Source: CAZHAM01 sp964530415 (GTDB lineage Bacteria; Patescibacteriota; WWE3; UBA101185; UBA10185). Taken from it: 13,550 nt of DNA. The translations under genes and the position numbers were made by a program. This document shows positions 4,946 through 12,409 of this stretch, one piece after another. The notes under the pieces are model-generated. The model made no database searches. It saw only the letters and a list, made by a program, of their open reading frames with translations, and was not told where the DNA came from. The stretch's first letter is position 1; every line of letters begins with the position of its first letter. The stretch covers positions 1 through 13,550 of the forward strand of contig CAZHAM010000013.1 of the NCBI GenBank assembly GCA_964530415.1, in the 5' to 3' direction.

Positions 4946-5520
4946 CTTTTTAAAATAGCGGGGTCGAAACTAACTACAATAACAAAAGTTACTCCGCCTT
5001 CCTTTCCTTTTAAACTTACTGAATTAAGTGAAACAGAGGTAAACAAACTATTTAAATTTGGATCTCCGCCTTCAAAATTTTTGTCTAAAAGATTGTTCAT
5101 AAAAGTGGCAACCGAGATATAGTCAGATCCTTCGCCATTTAAATCTATGCTGGCTTCGTCGATATTAAAATTCCCAACTTTTACATTATCCGGTGTTCTT
5201 GTTCTTACTTCTTCCAATAAAAGGGAATAATACTGTCGTGTATCAAACATTTCGCCAAGCACTTGATATTTTTGATCCAAATTTCTGGCTGTCACTTCAA
5301 TTGCTGATAGGGAATTGATGTCTGATCGTAAGGTACCGACTTCGGCATCTAATGCGTCAACTTGTGCTTGTAATGTGTTTTTTTGATAAATTAAAAATGC
5401 GCCAATGCCGGATACTGCGATAAGTAAAATTACGCTAAAAACAGTACTAAATCTAACAAGCTTAGATTTTTTCTGTTCTGTTACTTCTTCTTGCGGTACT
5501 AAATTTATGCTTTGTGACAT
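4942..5520 (-). CDS. pilN: Type IV pilus assembly platform protein PilN
   Basis: A 192-residue bitopic protein. The N-terminal motif INLVPQEE (5-12) matches the INLLP-type peptide by which PilN docks into PilM. A single membrane helix (about 24-45) and a coiled coil (about 48-95) follow. The C-terminal half has the PilN fold pattern, including VRTRTPDNVKVGNFNIDEA and a closing beta segment GGVTFVIVVSFD. It sits two bases after pilM and overlaps pilO by four bases, the canonical arrangement. Normal length is about 180-200 residues. Confidence 0.87.
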   Translation of the reverse strand: MSQSINLVPQEEVTEQKKSKLVRFSTVFSVILLIAVSGIGAFLIYQKNTLQAQVDALDAEVGTLRSDINSLSAIEVTARNLDQKYQVLGEMFDTRQYYSLLLEEVRTRTPDNVKVGNFNIDEASIDLNGEGSDYISVATFMNNLLDKNFEGGDPNLNSLFTSVSLNSVSLKGKEGGVTFVIVVSFDPAILKR

Positions 5521-5522
5521 AT

Positions 5523-6554
5523 TTAAACTTCTTTAAGTGCCAACCCCACAGGAGTTGAAAAAATTGGTCCTTTTTCCATGAGTACCGCCCTTTGATTTTC
5601 TATTTTGGGAGAGATTTCCAAATTCCTAAACGGATTTGCCAATTCTACTTCAAGATCTAAATTGGCAGCCATATAAGATAAGATTCCTGGCATTTGGGCA
5701 GTACCTCCAGCTAATATCACTCGTTTCATATTAGCACCAGGATTTTGCTTTGTGAAGAATAAACTTGCGCGCCTTACCTCCGTTATGATGTTATCAACAA
5801 TTGGTTTTGCCACTTCGTATATTTTTCCCTCTACTTGATTTTGATCCATACCGTAAACTTTTTTGTATTCATCGGCCTGATTGTAGTCTAAATTTAATCC
5901 TTGCTGAATTGCACGTGTAATAACATCTCCGCCAACAGCTAAATTCCTCGTAAATCTAACAAACCCGTAGTAAGCAATAATAATTAATGTTCTTTTAAAG
6001 CCCATATCTAAAATTATTGTTCCCATTGGCATTTCTTTGCTGTCTCCCAACACGCGCCCCAAAGCTAATGTTTCGGGTTCAATGGCTCTTGGCACCATCT
6101 TTGCCTTTTTTAAAATTCCGACATATTTATCTAAAATTGCTTTTTTTGCGGCAACAAGCTGAACGCTCATTTTTCCTTCTTCAACAACATCTGTGTCCAA
6201 GGTTTGATAAGATAAATTAACTTCTGAAACGGGTAGGGGAATGTACTGTTCTGCTTCATATGCAATAGAGTTTTTTAGCTCGCTGTCGCCCATTTTAGGA
6301 AGGGTGATGTTTCGCATATAAACGTGTACTTCATTTAAACTCACTACAACTTCGGGGGTATTAAAGCCTGTTTCTGAAAAAAAGTCTTTGAGAGCGGTGG
6401 AATAAATGTCTAGATCTCCGGCTTCTTCTGACTGCAGGTTTAATTTCGGGTTTTCGTACTCACCAAACTTTGTTACAACAAAACCGTTCTTTTTCCTCTC
6501 TAGTTCAACGGCTCTAAAGTTATTGCTTCCTAAATCTAAACCTACAATGGGCAT
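5523..6554 (-). CDS. pilM: Actin-like type IV pilus assembly ATPase PilM
   Basis: A 343-residue cytosolic protein of the FtsA/actin superfamily. Phosphate-1 motif GLDLGSNNFRAVEL (5-18), the PilM hallmark YEAEQYIPLP (99-108), phosphate-2-like ILDMGFKRTL (181-190), FTRNLAVGGDVITRAI (201-216), adenosine motif ILAGGTAQMPGI (280-291) and a terminal VGLAL (336-340) are all present. PilM binds the PilN N-terminus and links the platform to the cytosolic motor. It contains no cysteine. The start ATG follows TAAGGT by about a dozen bases, and the upstream PilX-like gene ends 23 bases before it. It begins the pilMNO block; pilP and pilQ, which diderms place next, are absent. Confidence 0.93.
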   Translation of the reverse strand: MPIVGLDLGSNNFRAVELERKKNGFVVTKFGEYENPKLNLQSEEAGDLDIYSTALKDFFSETGFNTPEVVVSLNEVHVYMRNITLPKMGDSELKNSIAYEAEQYIPLPVSEVNLSYQTLDTDVVEEGKMSVQLVAAKKAILDKYVGILKKAKMVPRAIEPETLALGRVLGDSKEMPMGTIILDMGFKRTLIIIAYYGFVRFTRNLAVGGDVITRAIQQGLNLDYNQADEYKKVYGMDQNQVEGKIYEVAKPIVDNIITEVRRASLFFTKQNPGANMKRVILAGGTAQMPGILSYMAANLDLEVELANPFRNLEISPKIENQRAVLMEKGPIFSTPVGLALKEV

Positions 6555-6577
6555 AAAAATATGTTACCTTAGTTAAC

Positions 6578-7393
6578 TTAATTAGACAATGTGTCAGTTT
6601 CAGACTTTTGATACAATGCATAGTCAAAAATTCCCGGCATTGTAGCTTCGGACTTAACGACACTAACTTTTTTAACTGCGTTTCGAACTCTTCCTGTAGA
6701 TTCAATTAAAATCCCCTGCCTTGGCAAAATTTGCCCCGCTGTGGGGATAATAAACACATTTGCTGTGTTGTTTACCGATTTTATTCTTAACATTCTTGGC
6801 GTGGCTTTTGTGCTATACGAAAAACAATTTGCGTGACCTTGCGCAGCAATTGCGTTGCTAAAACCATTGACCGCACCCGAATAAGAAACGGGGTTATACG
6901 CGTAAATATCCTGCTTGGTCTCACCGCTCTCTTCGTAAATATATGAGGCATAGACTGATGCGGAAGTATCCCAGCACACGCTAAGATTCTGGTCAGTTCC
7001 GTAACCATTTAGTATTACTTGCCTGGTTGATGTGGGTGTGACTTCTAAAATAAAAGGTCCTGTTGAGTCTCCCATATAGCTTATCTCGATAGTGGCTATT
7101 AAATTATGACCGTTGCTGTCCTCTATAGTGAGGATACAGTCGGCTCCGCAATTGCCATAAGTTATGTAATCCTCTAAAGTCTCGTTCGGAAGAATTAACA
7201 TTTTCTCGATCCCTGCCTCGGCAACATGTAAAGCTTTAGAGGCATCGTCGCTTCCGGCTAAACCATGGAGCGTTTTAATAAATCTTGTAGAAATAGCTAC
7301 CCCGACTGTTAAAGCTATTATCATTAATAGAACAATGGCAACAAAAGTCTGTCCTGACTCGTTTAAAATTTTCTTTTTAGAAAAAACTGACAT
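6578..7393 (-). CDS. PilX-like pilus-associated protein (copy 1)
   Basis: A 271-residue protein with a short basic leader, NESGQ (11-15) and a hydrophobic helix (about 16-38). The helix lacks the Glu5 of true prepilins, as is usual in PilX-type minor pilins. The downstream HVAEAGIEKML resembles the PilX segment A-x-x-A-E-A-G-x-x. The extracellular part has four cysteines, including a C-x3-C pair and a CW motif. It ends with a TMPGIFDYALYQKSE stretch. The protein encoded at 12410-13342 shares the leader motif, the AEAG/AEGG segment, the CW motif and the PG-[IV]-FD-x-A-[IL]-Y ending, so the two are paralogues. PilX-type proteins belong to the minor-pilin set that primes assembly and affects adhesion. 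Its ATG abuts the stop of the preceding pseudopilin gene. Confidence 0.7.
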   Translation of the reverse strand: MSVFSKKKILNESGQTFVAIVLLMIIALTVGVAISTRFIKTLHGLAGSDDASKALHVAEAGIEKMLILPNETLEDYITYGNCGADCILTIEDSNGHNLIATIEISYMGDSTGPFILEVTPTSTRQVILNGYGTDQNLSVCWDTSASVYASYIYEESGETKQDIYAYNPVSYSGAVNGFSNAIAAQGHANCFSYSTKATPRMLRIKSVNNTANVFIIPTAGQILPRQGILIESTGRVRNAVKKVSVVKSEATMPGIFDYALYQKSETDTLSN

Positions 7394-7963
7394 TTAATAC
7401 GTTTCCCTAATTACTATTGTATTAGTAATTTCTACATCTCCTTTAAAATTAGCTGTTGTGGTTACCTGACCTTGTGTAAATTTTATACCTATATTAACAA
7501 TTGTCGGGGTACCTGACGTGACTTGAAAACAATTGCTTCCTGAGAGTGTGCAGGATGTTGTTACGTTTCCGATTCCTGTAGAAGTTACTGCAACAAACGT
7601 GCCGCTAGCGCATGTGGCATCATTCGTAGAGGCACTTCTATCGATAAAGCTTGTTGTAGAACCGAGGTTTCTGACTCTGTAGCAAACATATTGGCCGGTG
7701 GAACCTCTTGGTGTTATTCGTATACCTTGCCACGTTCCTCCACTCACAATTGCCGCTGTTTCTGCATTTCTGAGCTCTTTTTCAATCTTTAAACCAACAA
7801 AATTTGCCTGCTGCTCCAGTTCGTTCATAACCTGGGTCTTACTATAACTTCTCACAATGGATAAAAGTATATCCGAGGTAACTCCTACAGAAATTGCCAG
7901 CAAACCTACAACAAGCAGGAGCTCAATTAATGTGTAACCTTTATTCTTTATATTTAAATTCAT
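7394..7963 (-). CDS. Minor pseudopilin, PilW/GspJ-like
   Basis: A 189-residue prepilin. The leader MNLNIKNKG (1-9) ends at Gly9, followed by YTLIELLLVVGLLAISVG, giving the prepilin peptidase site G|Y with Glu at mature position 5. The helix continues through SYSKTQVMNELEQQANFVGLKIEKELRNAE, the pattern typical of PilW/GspJ minor pseudopilins (…QANFVGLKIEKELRNA…). The C-terminal region is Thr/Ser-rich beta structure with four cysteines. It lies three bases after the PilV-like gene and directly abuts the PilX-like gene, so translation is coupled. The exact minor-pilin class is inferred from order (H-I-J-X) and from the helix pattern. Confidence 0.72.
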   Translation of the reverse strand: MNLNIKNKGYTLIELLLVVGLLAISVGVTSDILLSIVRSYSKTQVMNELEQQANFVGLKIEKELRNAETAAIVSGGTWQGIRITPRGSTGQYVCYRVRNLGSTTSFIDRSASTNDATCASGTFVAVTSTGIGNVTTSCTLSGSNCFQVTSGTPTIVNIGIKFTQGQVTTTANFKGDVEITNTIVIRETY

Positions 7964-7966
7964 CTT

Positions 7967-8530
7967 TTATTTGTTTTGCCAATTTGTAAAATCAGTATGA
8001 ACCGAAGTTGATTTAATATTTCCTGAAACATTCCAACAAGCATATACGCTGGCCCTAATATTTTGGTTTGCCGGCGCATCCAAGCTTTTAACAACAAAAA
8101 AAACTTCAATTTTGTCTGGATCCGTAGCAGTTGCACTCGGTGGGTATAGTTTAACAGCGTTTTCTGCCGATAGAGTCGGGGATGTGTTTATACGACACCT
8201 TAATGTAGAGGTGATGTTTACACACGGGTCATATCCGGTCGGAAGAGTGGCTGGTGGAGTGTACTGGCAAGTTGAAATCTCATCCCAAAACCCATCTAGG
8301 CCATCCGGATCATCCCAAAAAGCTGACTTGTCTCTTAGCGCCCGTATGAGCTCAATTTCTACATTTGCTTGCTTAGTTGACTCAAGTAAAAGTTTGCTTT
8401 CTAATGAAGATCTGAGTGTAAAAATTGCCATTGATACTAAGGCTGTGATAACTATCGTTGCAATTCCAAGAGCTGCAATAACTTCGATGAGTCCTATTCC
8501 TTTTTGATTGTTTAAAATTTTTTTTATCAT
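7967..8530 (-). CDS. Minor pseudopilin, PilV/GspI-like
   Basis: A 187-residue prepilin with leader MIKKILNNQKG and cleavage after Gly11. The mature protein begins IGLIEVIAALGIATIVIT, with Glu at mature position 5. The GLIEVIAAL form is the PilV/GspI style, as distinct from FTLIELL. Helix residues RSSLESKLLLESTKQANVEIELIRALRD (40-67) follow. The globular part has an aromatic/acidic patch FWDDPDGLDGFWDE (71-84) and four cysteines. Its ATG overlaps the GspH-like stop by one base. Position between the H-like and J-like genes supports the class call. Confidence 0.72.
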   Translation of the reverse strand: MIKKILNNQKGIGLIEVIAALGIATIVITALVSMAIFTLRSSLESKLLLESTKQANVEIELIRALRDKSAFWDDPDGLDGFWDEISTCQYTPPATLPTGYDPCVNITSTLRCRINTSPTLSAENAVKLYPPSATATDPDKIEVFFVVKSLDAPANQNIRASVYACWNVSGNIKSTSVHTDFTNWQNK

Positions 8531-9054
8531 TAGTTACAGTTACTATTAGTTGTATAATTTTGTATTAATCCTGCCGGATTCAAAACAACGCTTTTGCAGT
8601 TTGAGCTGGAACCTGATAAGCCTATTATGACTCTGTTGCTGCTGCCAATACTAACCCCGTTATAGTCTCCGTCCTCCATACTAAAAAAAACGCATCCTCC
8701 GTGTTTAAACACAAAGTTCTCTGGAAGTGTATAACTGCCCTTAACTTCCTCGCTACAATCGTCTGTAGCGTTTCCGGTAGAAATAAAGTAAGAATAAGTA
8801 GGAGAATCATTGGTAAACGCTAAACCCCAAAATAAAACCGGGTCGGTTCCAATAAATTGATCTGCTGCTGAACCTGTTAATGCTCTGTTTTGTGTAGTTC
8901 TTAGGTCACTTTTAACCTGCTCCTGAGCTTGGCGTGAGCCTTGGTTATCTATATATTGTGAAAATGCCGGCAAAATAGCGCCGGACATAACCGCAATTAT
9001 TGAAACAACTATCAGAAGTTCTAATAAAGTAAAACCTTGGGCAGACACTTTCAT
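8530..9054 (-). CDS. Minor pseudopilin, GspH/FimT-like
   Basis: A 174-residue prepilin with a very short leader (MKVSAQG) and cleavage after Gly7, giving FTLLELLIVVSIIAVMSG with Glu at mature position 5. Then come ILPAFSQYIDNQGSRQAQEQVKSDLRTTQNRAL, the helix-to-loop style of GspH/FimT. The rest is beta-rich with four cysteines, the last one residue from the C-terminus (NSNCN). An 18-base gap separates it from the preceding pilin gene; that gap holds the perfect palindrome ATAATATTAT (9058-9067) but no convincing promoter. Confidence 0.72.
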   Translation of the reverse strand: MKVSAQGFTLLELLIVVSIIAVMSGAILPAFSQYIDNQGSRQAQEQVKSDLRTTQNRALTGSAADQFIGTDPVLFWGLAFTNDSPTYSYFISTGNATDDCSEEVKGSYTLPENFVFKHGGCVFFSMEDGDYNGVSIGSSNRVIIGLSGSSSNCKSVVLNPAGLIQNYTTNSNCN

Positions 9055-9072
9055 ACAATAATATTATCACAA

Positions 9073-9573
9073 TCAAGGAGCGATAAGATTAAGATTATTT
9101 CCGACTTCGTACATATCTGGGTCGTTTCCCCCGTCTTCGAGGGAAGGTTCTGTTAATTTTTCAAGCTTTGCATTGAGCTCAAAAGAACTAGTGTTGTGTA
9201 TGTATAAATAATGGTAAGTAGCATCGTTTACCGGATCGGCATTTAAAATAGAGTTGTAATTTCTAAAGTCTTCGTTTATCCAACCGGCCTGGGAGCTATT
9301 AAACGAGATTGAACTAGGGTCGGGGAGTACATTGCTTTGCCTTAAAATATTTTCCACATCCGGATATTGTCCATTGTCCACCCTGTATTCAGAAATTATC
9401 CTCTCTAAAGCACTGATATCGGACAATCTTCTGCTATCGCGGGATTTTTGCCTCATACCAACAGGATCGACGAAGAGCGTAACTGAAGCAAAAAGTAGAG
9501 CCAGTATAAAAACAGCAATTACTACTTCAAGGATTGTTATTCCTTTTTGAGATTTAAGGATTTTGGACTCCAT
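9073..9573 (-). CDS. GspG-like type IV pilin/pseudopilin without cysteines
   Basis: A 166-residue prepilin from the ATG at 9573: leader MESKILKSQKG with cleavage after Gly11, giving ITILEVVIAVFILALLF with Glu at mature position 5. SRDSRRLSDISALERIISEY and DNGQYPD follow, the GspG-like sequence RDSxRxxD…L…Y…YP. The C-terminal part DPVNDATYHYLYIH…FELNAKLE is shared in outline with the neighbour at 9554-10165. An in-frame ATG at 9591 and a TTG at 9594 would add six or seven residues (LRISA) and deepen the overlap with the upstream gene from 20 to about 40 bases. The shorter start gives a more typical leader. It is the only pilin in the cluster with no cysteine. Confidence 0.75.
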   Translation of the reverse strand: MESKILKSQKGITILEVVIAVFILALLFASVTLFVDPVGMRQKSRDSRRLSDISALERIISEYRVDNGQYPDVENILRQSNVLPDPSSISFNSSQAGWINEDFRNYNSILNADPVNDATYHYLYIHNTSSFELNAKLEKLTEPSLEDGGNDPDMYEVGNNLNLIAP

Positions 9574-10165
9574 AGCAGATATCCGTAGCATCAACGCTCA
9601 CAGTAGCTCCGGTTCCACAGCTACACGCAACATTGTTTGCAGTACCGCATACACTTAAACCCCAATTGGATAATTGATCGCATTTGCTATCCTCGTCAGA
9701 TGTATTTGATTCCATCAGTGCGGTTAGTATGTAAATGGAGTTGCCGTTTCCAACACGGTAATTGTATCTATAGTCTGCGTCTGTTGCGGGTAGCGCGCTA
9801 CAAGGTGTAGTGGGGGTTGTGGTTGTAGTATTTCCAATTGGATCGCCCGGAACAACATTAATAAATTTTGTTCCTGTAGTGGGCGCAAGAGCAGCTGTTA
9901 GTAAATCGACAGTTCCTGTACCTCCCCTTACTTTTATCCAGTTAGCTCCTGTGGGCGGATAATACCTCTTATCAGCATAATGAAGCTCCAAGGCAGCCTG
10001 AATCTTGCCCATATCAGCTTTTCTTTGGCTATCCCTCGCTCTCCCTCTTATCACGTTTACATTAATAACACTAAGCATCACACCCGCTAAAACGCTAATT
10101 ACAACAATAACAAGCAAGAGCTCAATTAATGTAAATCCTTTTTTATTTTTAGTAATATATGTCAT
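9554..10165 (-). CDS. GspG-like type IV pilin with six cysteines
   Basis: A 203-residue prepilin. Leader MTYITKNKKG, cleavage after Gly10, then FTLIELLLVIVVISVLAGVM with Glu at mature position 5. The helix runs into RGRARDSQRKADMGKIQAAL and YYPP, followed by GDPIGN and DYRYNYRVGNGNSIYILTAL, the GspG/PilA-like core common in pilin arrays. An insertion rich in Thr/Pro (GNTTTTTPTTPCSALPATD) and a cysteine-rich C-terminus (six cysteines overall, including CSC) are distinctive. It overlaps the next pilin gene by 20 bases and lies 11 bases after the Ig-domain pilin. It may be a minor pilin or an alternative shaft subunit. Confidence 0.77.
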   Translation of the reverse strand: MTYITKNKKGFTLIELLLVIVVISVLAGVMLSVINVNVIRGRARDSQRKADMGKIQAALELHYADKRYYPPTGANWIKVRGGTGTVDLLTAALAPTTGTKFINVVPGDPIGNTTTTTPTTPCSALPATDADYRYNYRVGNGNSIYILTALMESNTSDEDSKCDQLSNWGLSVCGTANNVACSCGTGATVSVDATDICYGVQNP

Positions 10166-10176
10166 AAAATTTTAAT

Positions 10177-11670
10177 TTAAAGATTTGTCGAAGTACACTC
10201 ACATATCCTTAAAAATGTATTGCATACCGGTGTTCCCGATGTACAAGAAAACGTAGAGCAGTCTCTGTTCGTTGAGCATGAAACTTGAAATGTCGAGATT
10301 ACTTGAATATTTACCGTATTATTTAGTGTTGTATTATTCTCAGTGTAAGATGCTCTAACACTCGCTGTTCCCGGCGATCGGGCCAGTACAAGACCACGTG
10401 TTTGCGTCGATAACGATACAACACCCTCCCCAGTAACAATTGTCCATATCGACGAATTTGTAACTAATGCAGATGTTCCGTCAGAATAATAAACTCTGGC
10501 AACAAATTGTTGAGAAGAATCATCCTCAAGTCTTACAGGGTTTCCGGTAGGTAAAACTGCCAGACTCGTAGGTGTTCTTGATGAACTCAGTGAAGTAACT
10601 GTAAACCTTAACCTCCCTATAACACCCCCATAAGTTGCTATTACATCCGCAGTTCCTGTAGATACTCCCGTTACGGTAACTGAAGATGCGGTTCTTGTAA
10701 TACTTAAAATATTTTGATTTGTGGAACTCCATTCAGTACTCGTACTTAAAGTTATATCCGAACAAGGACCTCCGGCATCTGAGAAACATGCGTTTACCTG
10801 AACCGAGTTTCCGATATCAATTGCTGTGGAACCTGAAACTGAAGTTACCACTACTGAATCTGATGGGGTCGGTGGGGGAGCGGTACCTGGTGATAATGTC
10901 GTTACGGTAAAGTTGGAAACCCCATTTATACCGTTTAGCGTGGCCCTAACTCCCGATGTTCCTACGGATACACCGGTTACAAGTCCTGTTGCGTTAACGG
11001 TTGCATTACTATTTGAAGTGCTCCAGGAAGGTATTGAGGGAAGTGAAGATGAACTACCGTCAGAAAACAGTCCTTGAGCTGTAAATTGTCTTGTTGCTGA
11101 AACACCAATTGATGTAGTCGGTGAACTTGGGCTTAGCAAAATGCCAACGAGTGTTGGGGTCGGGGTACCTGCTACGGACCCGATAGGGCTGCATCCCCCA
11201 ACAACTCCAACGTCTTGCGAACCACACTCCCTAACCGAAAAATCTTTTGCACTTGTAGCTTCCCAATCCGAACTGTACTTAAAATATTTATCTGTTGTAA
11301 CAATCGAACTTGAATATATTGCAAAATCAGATTGATCTGATTCAGCCACATATTGAATATCGCTTGGCCAGATATCTACAAGTTCGGCTAAAGCTTCGTT
11401 TCCCGAACAAGTTGTAGGCGCTGATGAACCACATGAAACAGGGTAATCTCCTTCTAAAACTTTATATGATTCGACAACTTCGGCAACCTTATGTAAGTTG
11501 TCTTGCATTACACCCTCGCGCGCAATATCTTTTTGCTTTTGAACATTAATTGTCGTTACCATTACACCGGAAATAATCCCAATGAGGCTGATAACAAGTA
11601 AAAGTTCAATTAGGGTGAACCCACTTTGAGACGATCTGAGATTTAATTTAAGTTTGCTAAATAATTCCAT
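10177..11670 (-). CDS. Giant pilin fused to three Ig-like domains and a six-cysteine tail, candidate adhesin
   Basis: A 497-residue prepilin, far above the usual 130-200. Residues 1-17 are a basic leader ending SQSG|FTLIELLLVISLIGIISG, with Glu22 at mature position 5. A short pilin-like head (about 45-165, four cysteines, GDYPVSCG) is followed by three tandem beta-sandwich repeats in the style of bacterial Ig-like group 2 (BIG2). Repeat 1 is about 172-259 (LLSPSSPTTSIGVSATRQFT, SWSTSN, GLVTGVSVGTSGVRA). Repeat 2 is about 272-360 (EWSSTNQN, VTGVSTGTADVIATY). Repeat 3 is about 366-459 (LAVLPTGNPVRLEDDSSQQF, SPGTASVRASY). A PPPTP linker separates 1 and 2. The last ~35 residues hold six cysteines (465, 471, 476, 483, 490, 492). 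BIG2 domains are typical of surface adhesins such as intimin. There is no Shine-Dalgarno; a strong hairpin lies just upstream. Role as tip or surface adhesin is inferred. Confidence 0.82.
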   Translation of the reverse strand: MELFSKLKLNLRSSQSGFTLIELLLVISLIGIISGVMVTTINVQKQKDIAREGVMQDNLHKVAEVVESYKVLEGDYPVSCGSSAPTTCSGNEALAELVDIWPSDIQYVAESDQSDFAIYSSSIVTTDKYFKYSSDWEATSAKDFSVRECGSQDVGVVGGCSPIGSVAGTPTPTLVGILLSPSSPTTSIGVSATRQFTAQGLFSDGSSSSLPSIPSWSTSNSNATVNATGLVTGVSVGTSGVRATLNGINGVSNFTVTTLSPGTAPPPTPSDSVVVTSVSGSTAIDIGNSVQVNACFSDAGGPCSDITLSTSTEWSSTNQNILSITRTASSVTVTGVSTGTADVIATYGGVIGRLRFTVTSLSSSRTPTSLAVLPTGNPVRLEDDSSQQFVARVYYSDGTSALVTNSSIWTIVTGEGVVSLSTQTRGLVLARSPGTASVRASYTENNTTLNNTVNIQVISTFQVSCSTNRDCSTFSCTSGTPVCNTFLRICECTSTNL

Positions 11671-11681
11671 TTGAAATTTCG

Positions 11682-11709
11682 TATGCTCCGGTTTTTAGGC
11701 CGGAGCATA
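11682..11709 (-). promoter_or_regulatory. Perfect 10-bp stem-loop between major pilin and Ig-pilin genes
   Basis: TATGCTCCGG and CCGGAGCATA pair perfectly over ten base pairs around an 8-base loop (CCTAAAAA on the minus strand). It lies 12 bases after the major pilin stop and 11 bases before the Ig-pilin ATG. No U-run follows on the minus strand (ACGAAATTTC), so it is not a classic intrinsic terminator. The likely jobs are partial attenuation, a 3' stabilising cap for the abundant pilin mRNA, or a processing site that lowers expression of the downstream genes. Confidence 0.65.
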
Positions 11710-11721
11710 AGCTAAGTAAAG

Positions 11722-12276
11722 TTAACACGTTGTATTATAGTTCATGTCAGTACACTGTTTAATTTCTGACGTGGTACTAACGTATTTAAATACACCGTTG
11801 TTAATACCGTAAGACTTGGCATAGATATACCACTCGTTAACACCGACCTTTTCATATCGCCAGTTACATAAGCCCGTAGATGCTGAGATGGAGCCGACGA
11901 AGTTGTTTGGTGATGCGTTACATGCTGACAGTAAAGGTATTGTCGTCATAGTAAAGTGACAGATAGTGTTACCGGCCGTACAATGGTTAGCCGGGCCAAC
12001 TCCAACAACAAATCCTTGAATCAAGCTTCTAAATTCATAACCATCGGGTGATCTACCATATGCGGATCTGAAACCACCAACTGCAAGTGCCATCTTGTTT
12101 ATTGTAGCCTGTACAGTTGCATCTCTAGCTCTGTTTTGCTGAGCCTGCGGGTCAATAACTGCGATTAATACTCCGGCCAAAATACCGATAATAACGATAA
12201 CGATTAAGAGCTCGATTAATGTGAAACCTTGTTGTCTTTTGGCGAGAAGATTGAACTTTCCACTAATTCTTTTCAT
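11722..12276 (-). CDS. pilA: Probable major type IV pilin
   Basis: A 184-residue prepilin. Leader MKRISGKFNLLAKRQQG, cleavage after Gly17, then FTLIELLIVIVIIGILAGVL with Glu22 at mature position 5, the most canonical of the prepilins here. DPQAQQNRARDATVQATINK continues the long helix. The globular head has six cysteines (99, 106, 119, 137, 175, 184), the last being the C-terminal residue, so a terminal disulfide loop is likely. It is chosen as the major subunit because it alone has its own consensus-like promoter, a structured ~90-base leader, an excellent Shine-Dalgarno and a strong stem-loop directly after its stop. Flanking genes in the array lack most of these. Expression level is inferred, not measured. 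Confidence 0.85.
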   Translation of the reverse strand: MKRISGKFNLLAKRQQGFTLIELLIVIVIIGILAGVLIAVIDPQAQQNRARDATVQATINKMALAVGGFRSAYGRSPDGYEFRSLIQGFVVGVGPANHCTAGNTICHFTMTTIPLLSACNASPNNFVGSISASTGLCNWRYEKVGVNEWYIYAKSYGINNGVFKYVSTTSEIKQCTDMNYNTTC

Positions 12277-12282
12277 ATCTTC

Positions 12283-12290
12283 TCACCCCC
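12283..12290 (-). promoter_or_regulatory. Strong Shine-Dalgarno of the major pilin gene
   Basis: GGGGGTGA on the minus strand, six bases before the ATG. It matches the GGAGGTGA anti-Shine-Dalgarno complement at seven of eight positions, and the mismatch still allows a G-U pair. It is the strongest ribosome-binding site in the window and fixes the pilin start at 12276. Confidence 0.75.
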
Positions 12291-12321
12291 TCTCTTAGTT
12301 TGTTTAATAACAAAAGTTTGT

Positions 12322-12350
12322 AACATGATATTGGGCAGGTAATATCTGTT
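12322..12350 (-). promoter_or_regulatory. Hairpin in the major pilin leader
   Basis: On the minus strand AACAGATATT (12350-12341) pairs with AATATC-A-TGTT (12332-12322) around the loop ACCTGCCC. This gives ten base pairs with one bulged A. It sits in the middle of the ~90-base leader, about 45 bases before the ATG, leaving the Shine-Dalgarno free. It could stabilise the mRNA 5' region or be a regulator target. Confidence 0.45.
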
Positions 12351-12373
12351 TTTGTTTGGATATCGCCTAATTA

Positions 12374-12404
12374 ATAGTATGAAGTTTTATTAATCTGGTG
12401 TCAA
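12374..12404 (-). promoter_or_regulatory. Promoter of the major pilin gene
   Basis: A perfect TTGACA (12404-12399 on the minus strand) begins five bases after the stop codon of the preceding PilX-like gene. The best -10 candidates are CATACT at 17-base spacing or TACTAT (12379-12374) at 19-base spacing, each matching four of six positions. Transcription would start near 12367. Confidence 0.55.
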
Positions 12405-12409
12405 GGAAA

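Noticed and set aside
9055..9072. Palindrome ATAATATTAT and TATAAT-like text before the GspH-like gene as an internal promoter.
   Set aside because: No acceptable -35 at 16-18 bases, and an AT-rich palindrome of this length is expected by chance.
10826..11077. Plus-strand open frame, Pro/Val/Thr-rich, within the Ig-domain pilin gene.
   Set aside because: It mirrors the Ser/Thr/Gly-rich Ig codons on the opposite strand; the minus-strand frame has a clear prepilin start and domains.
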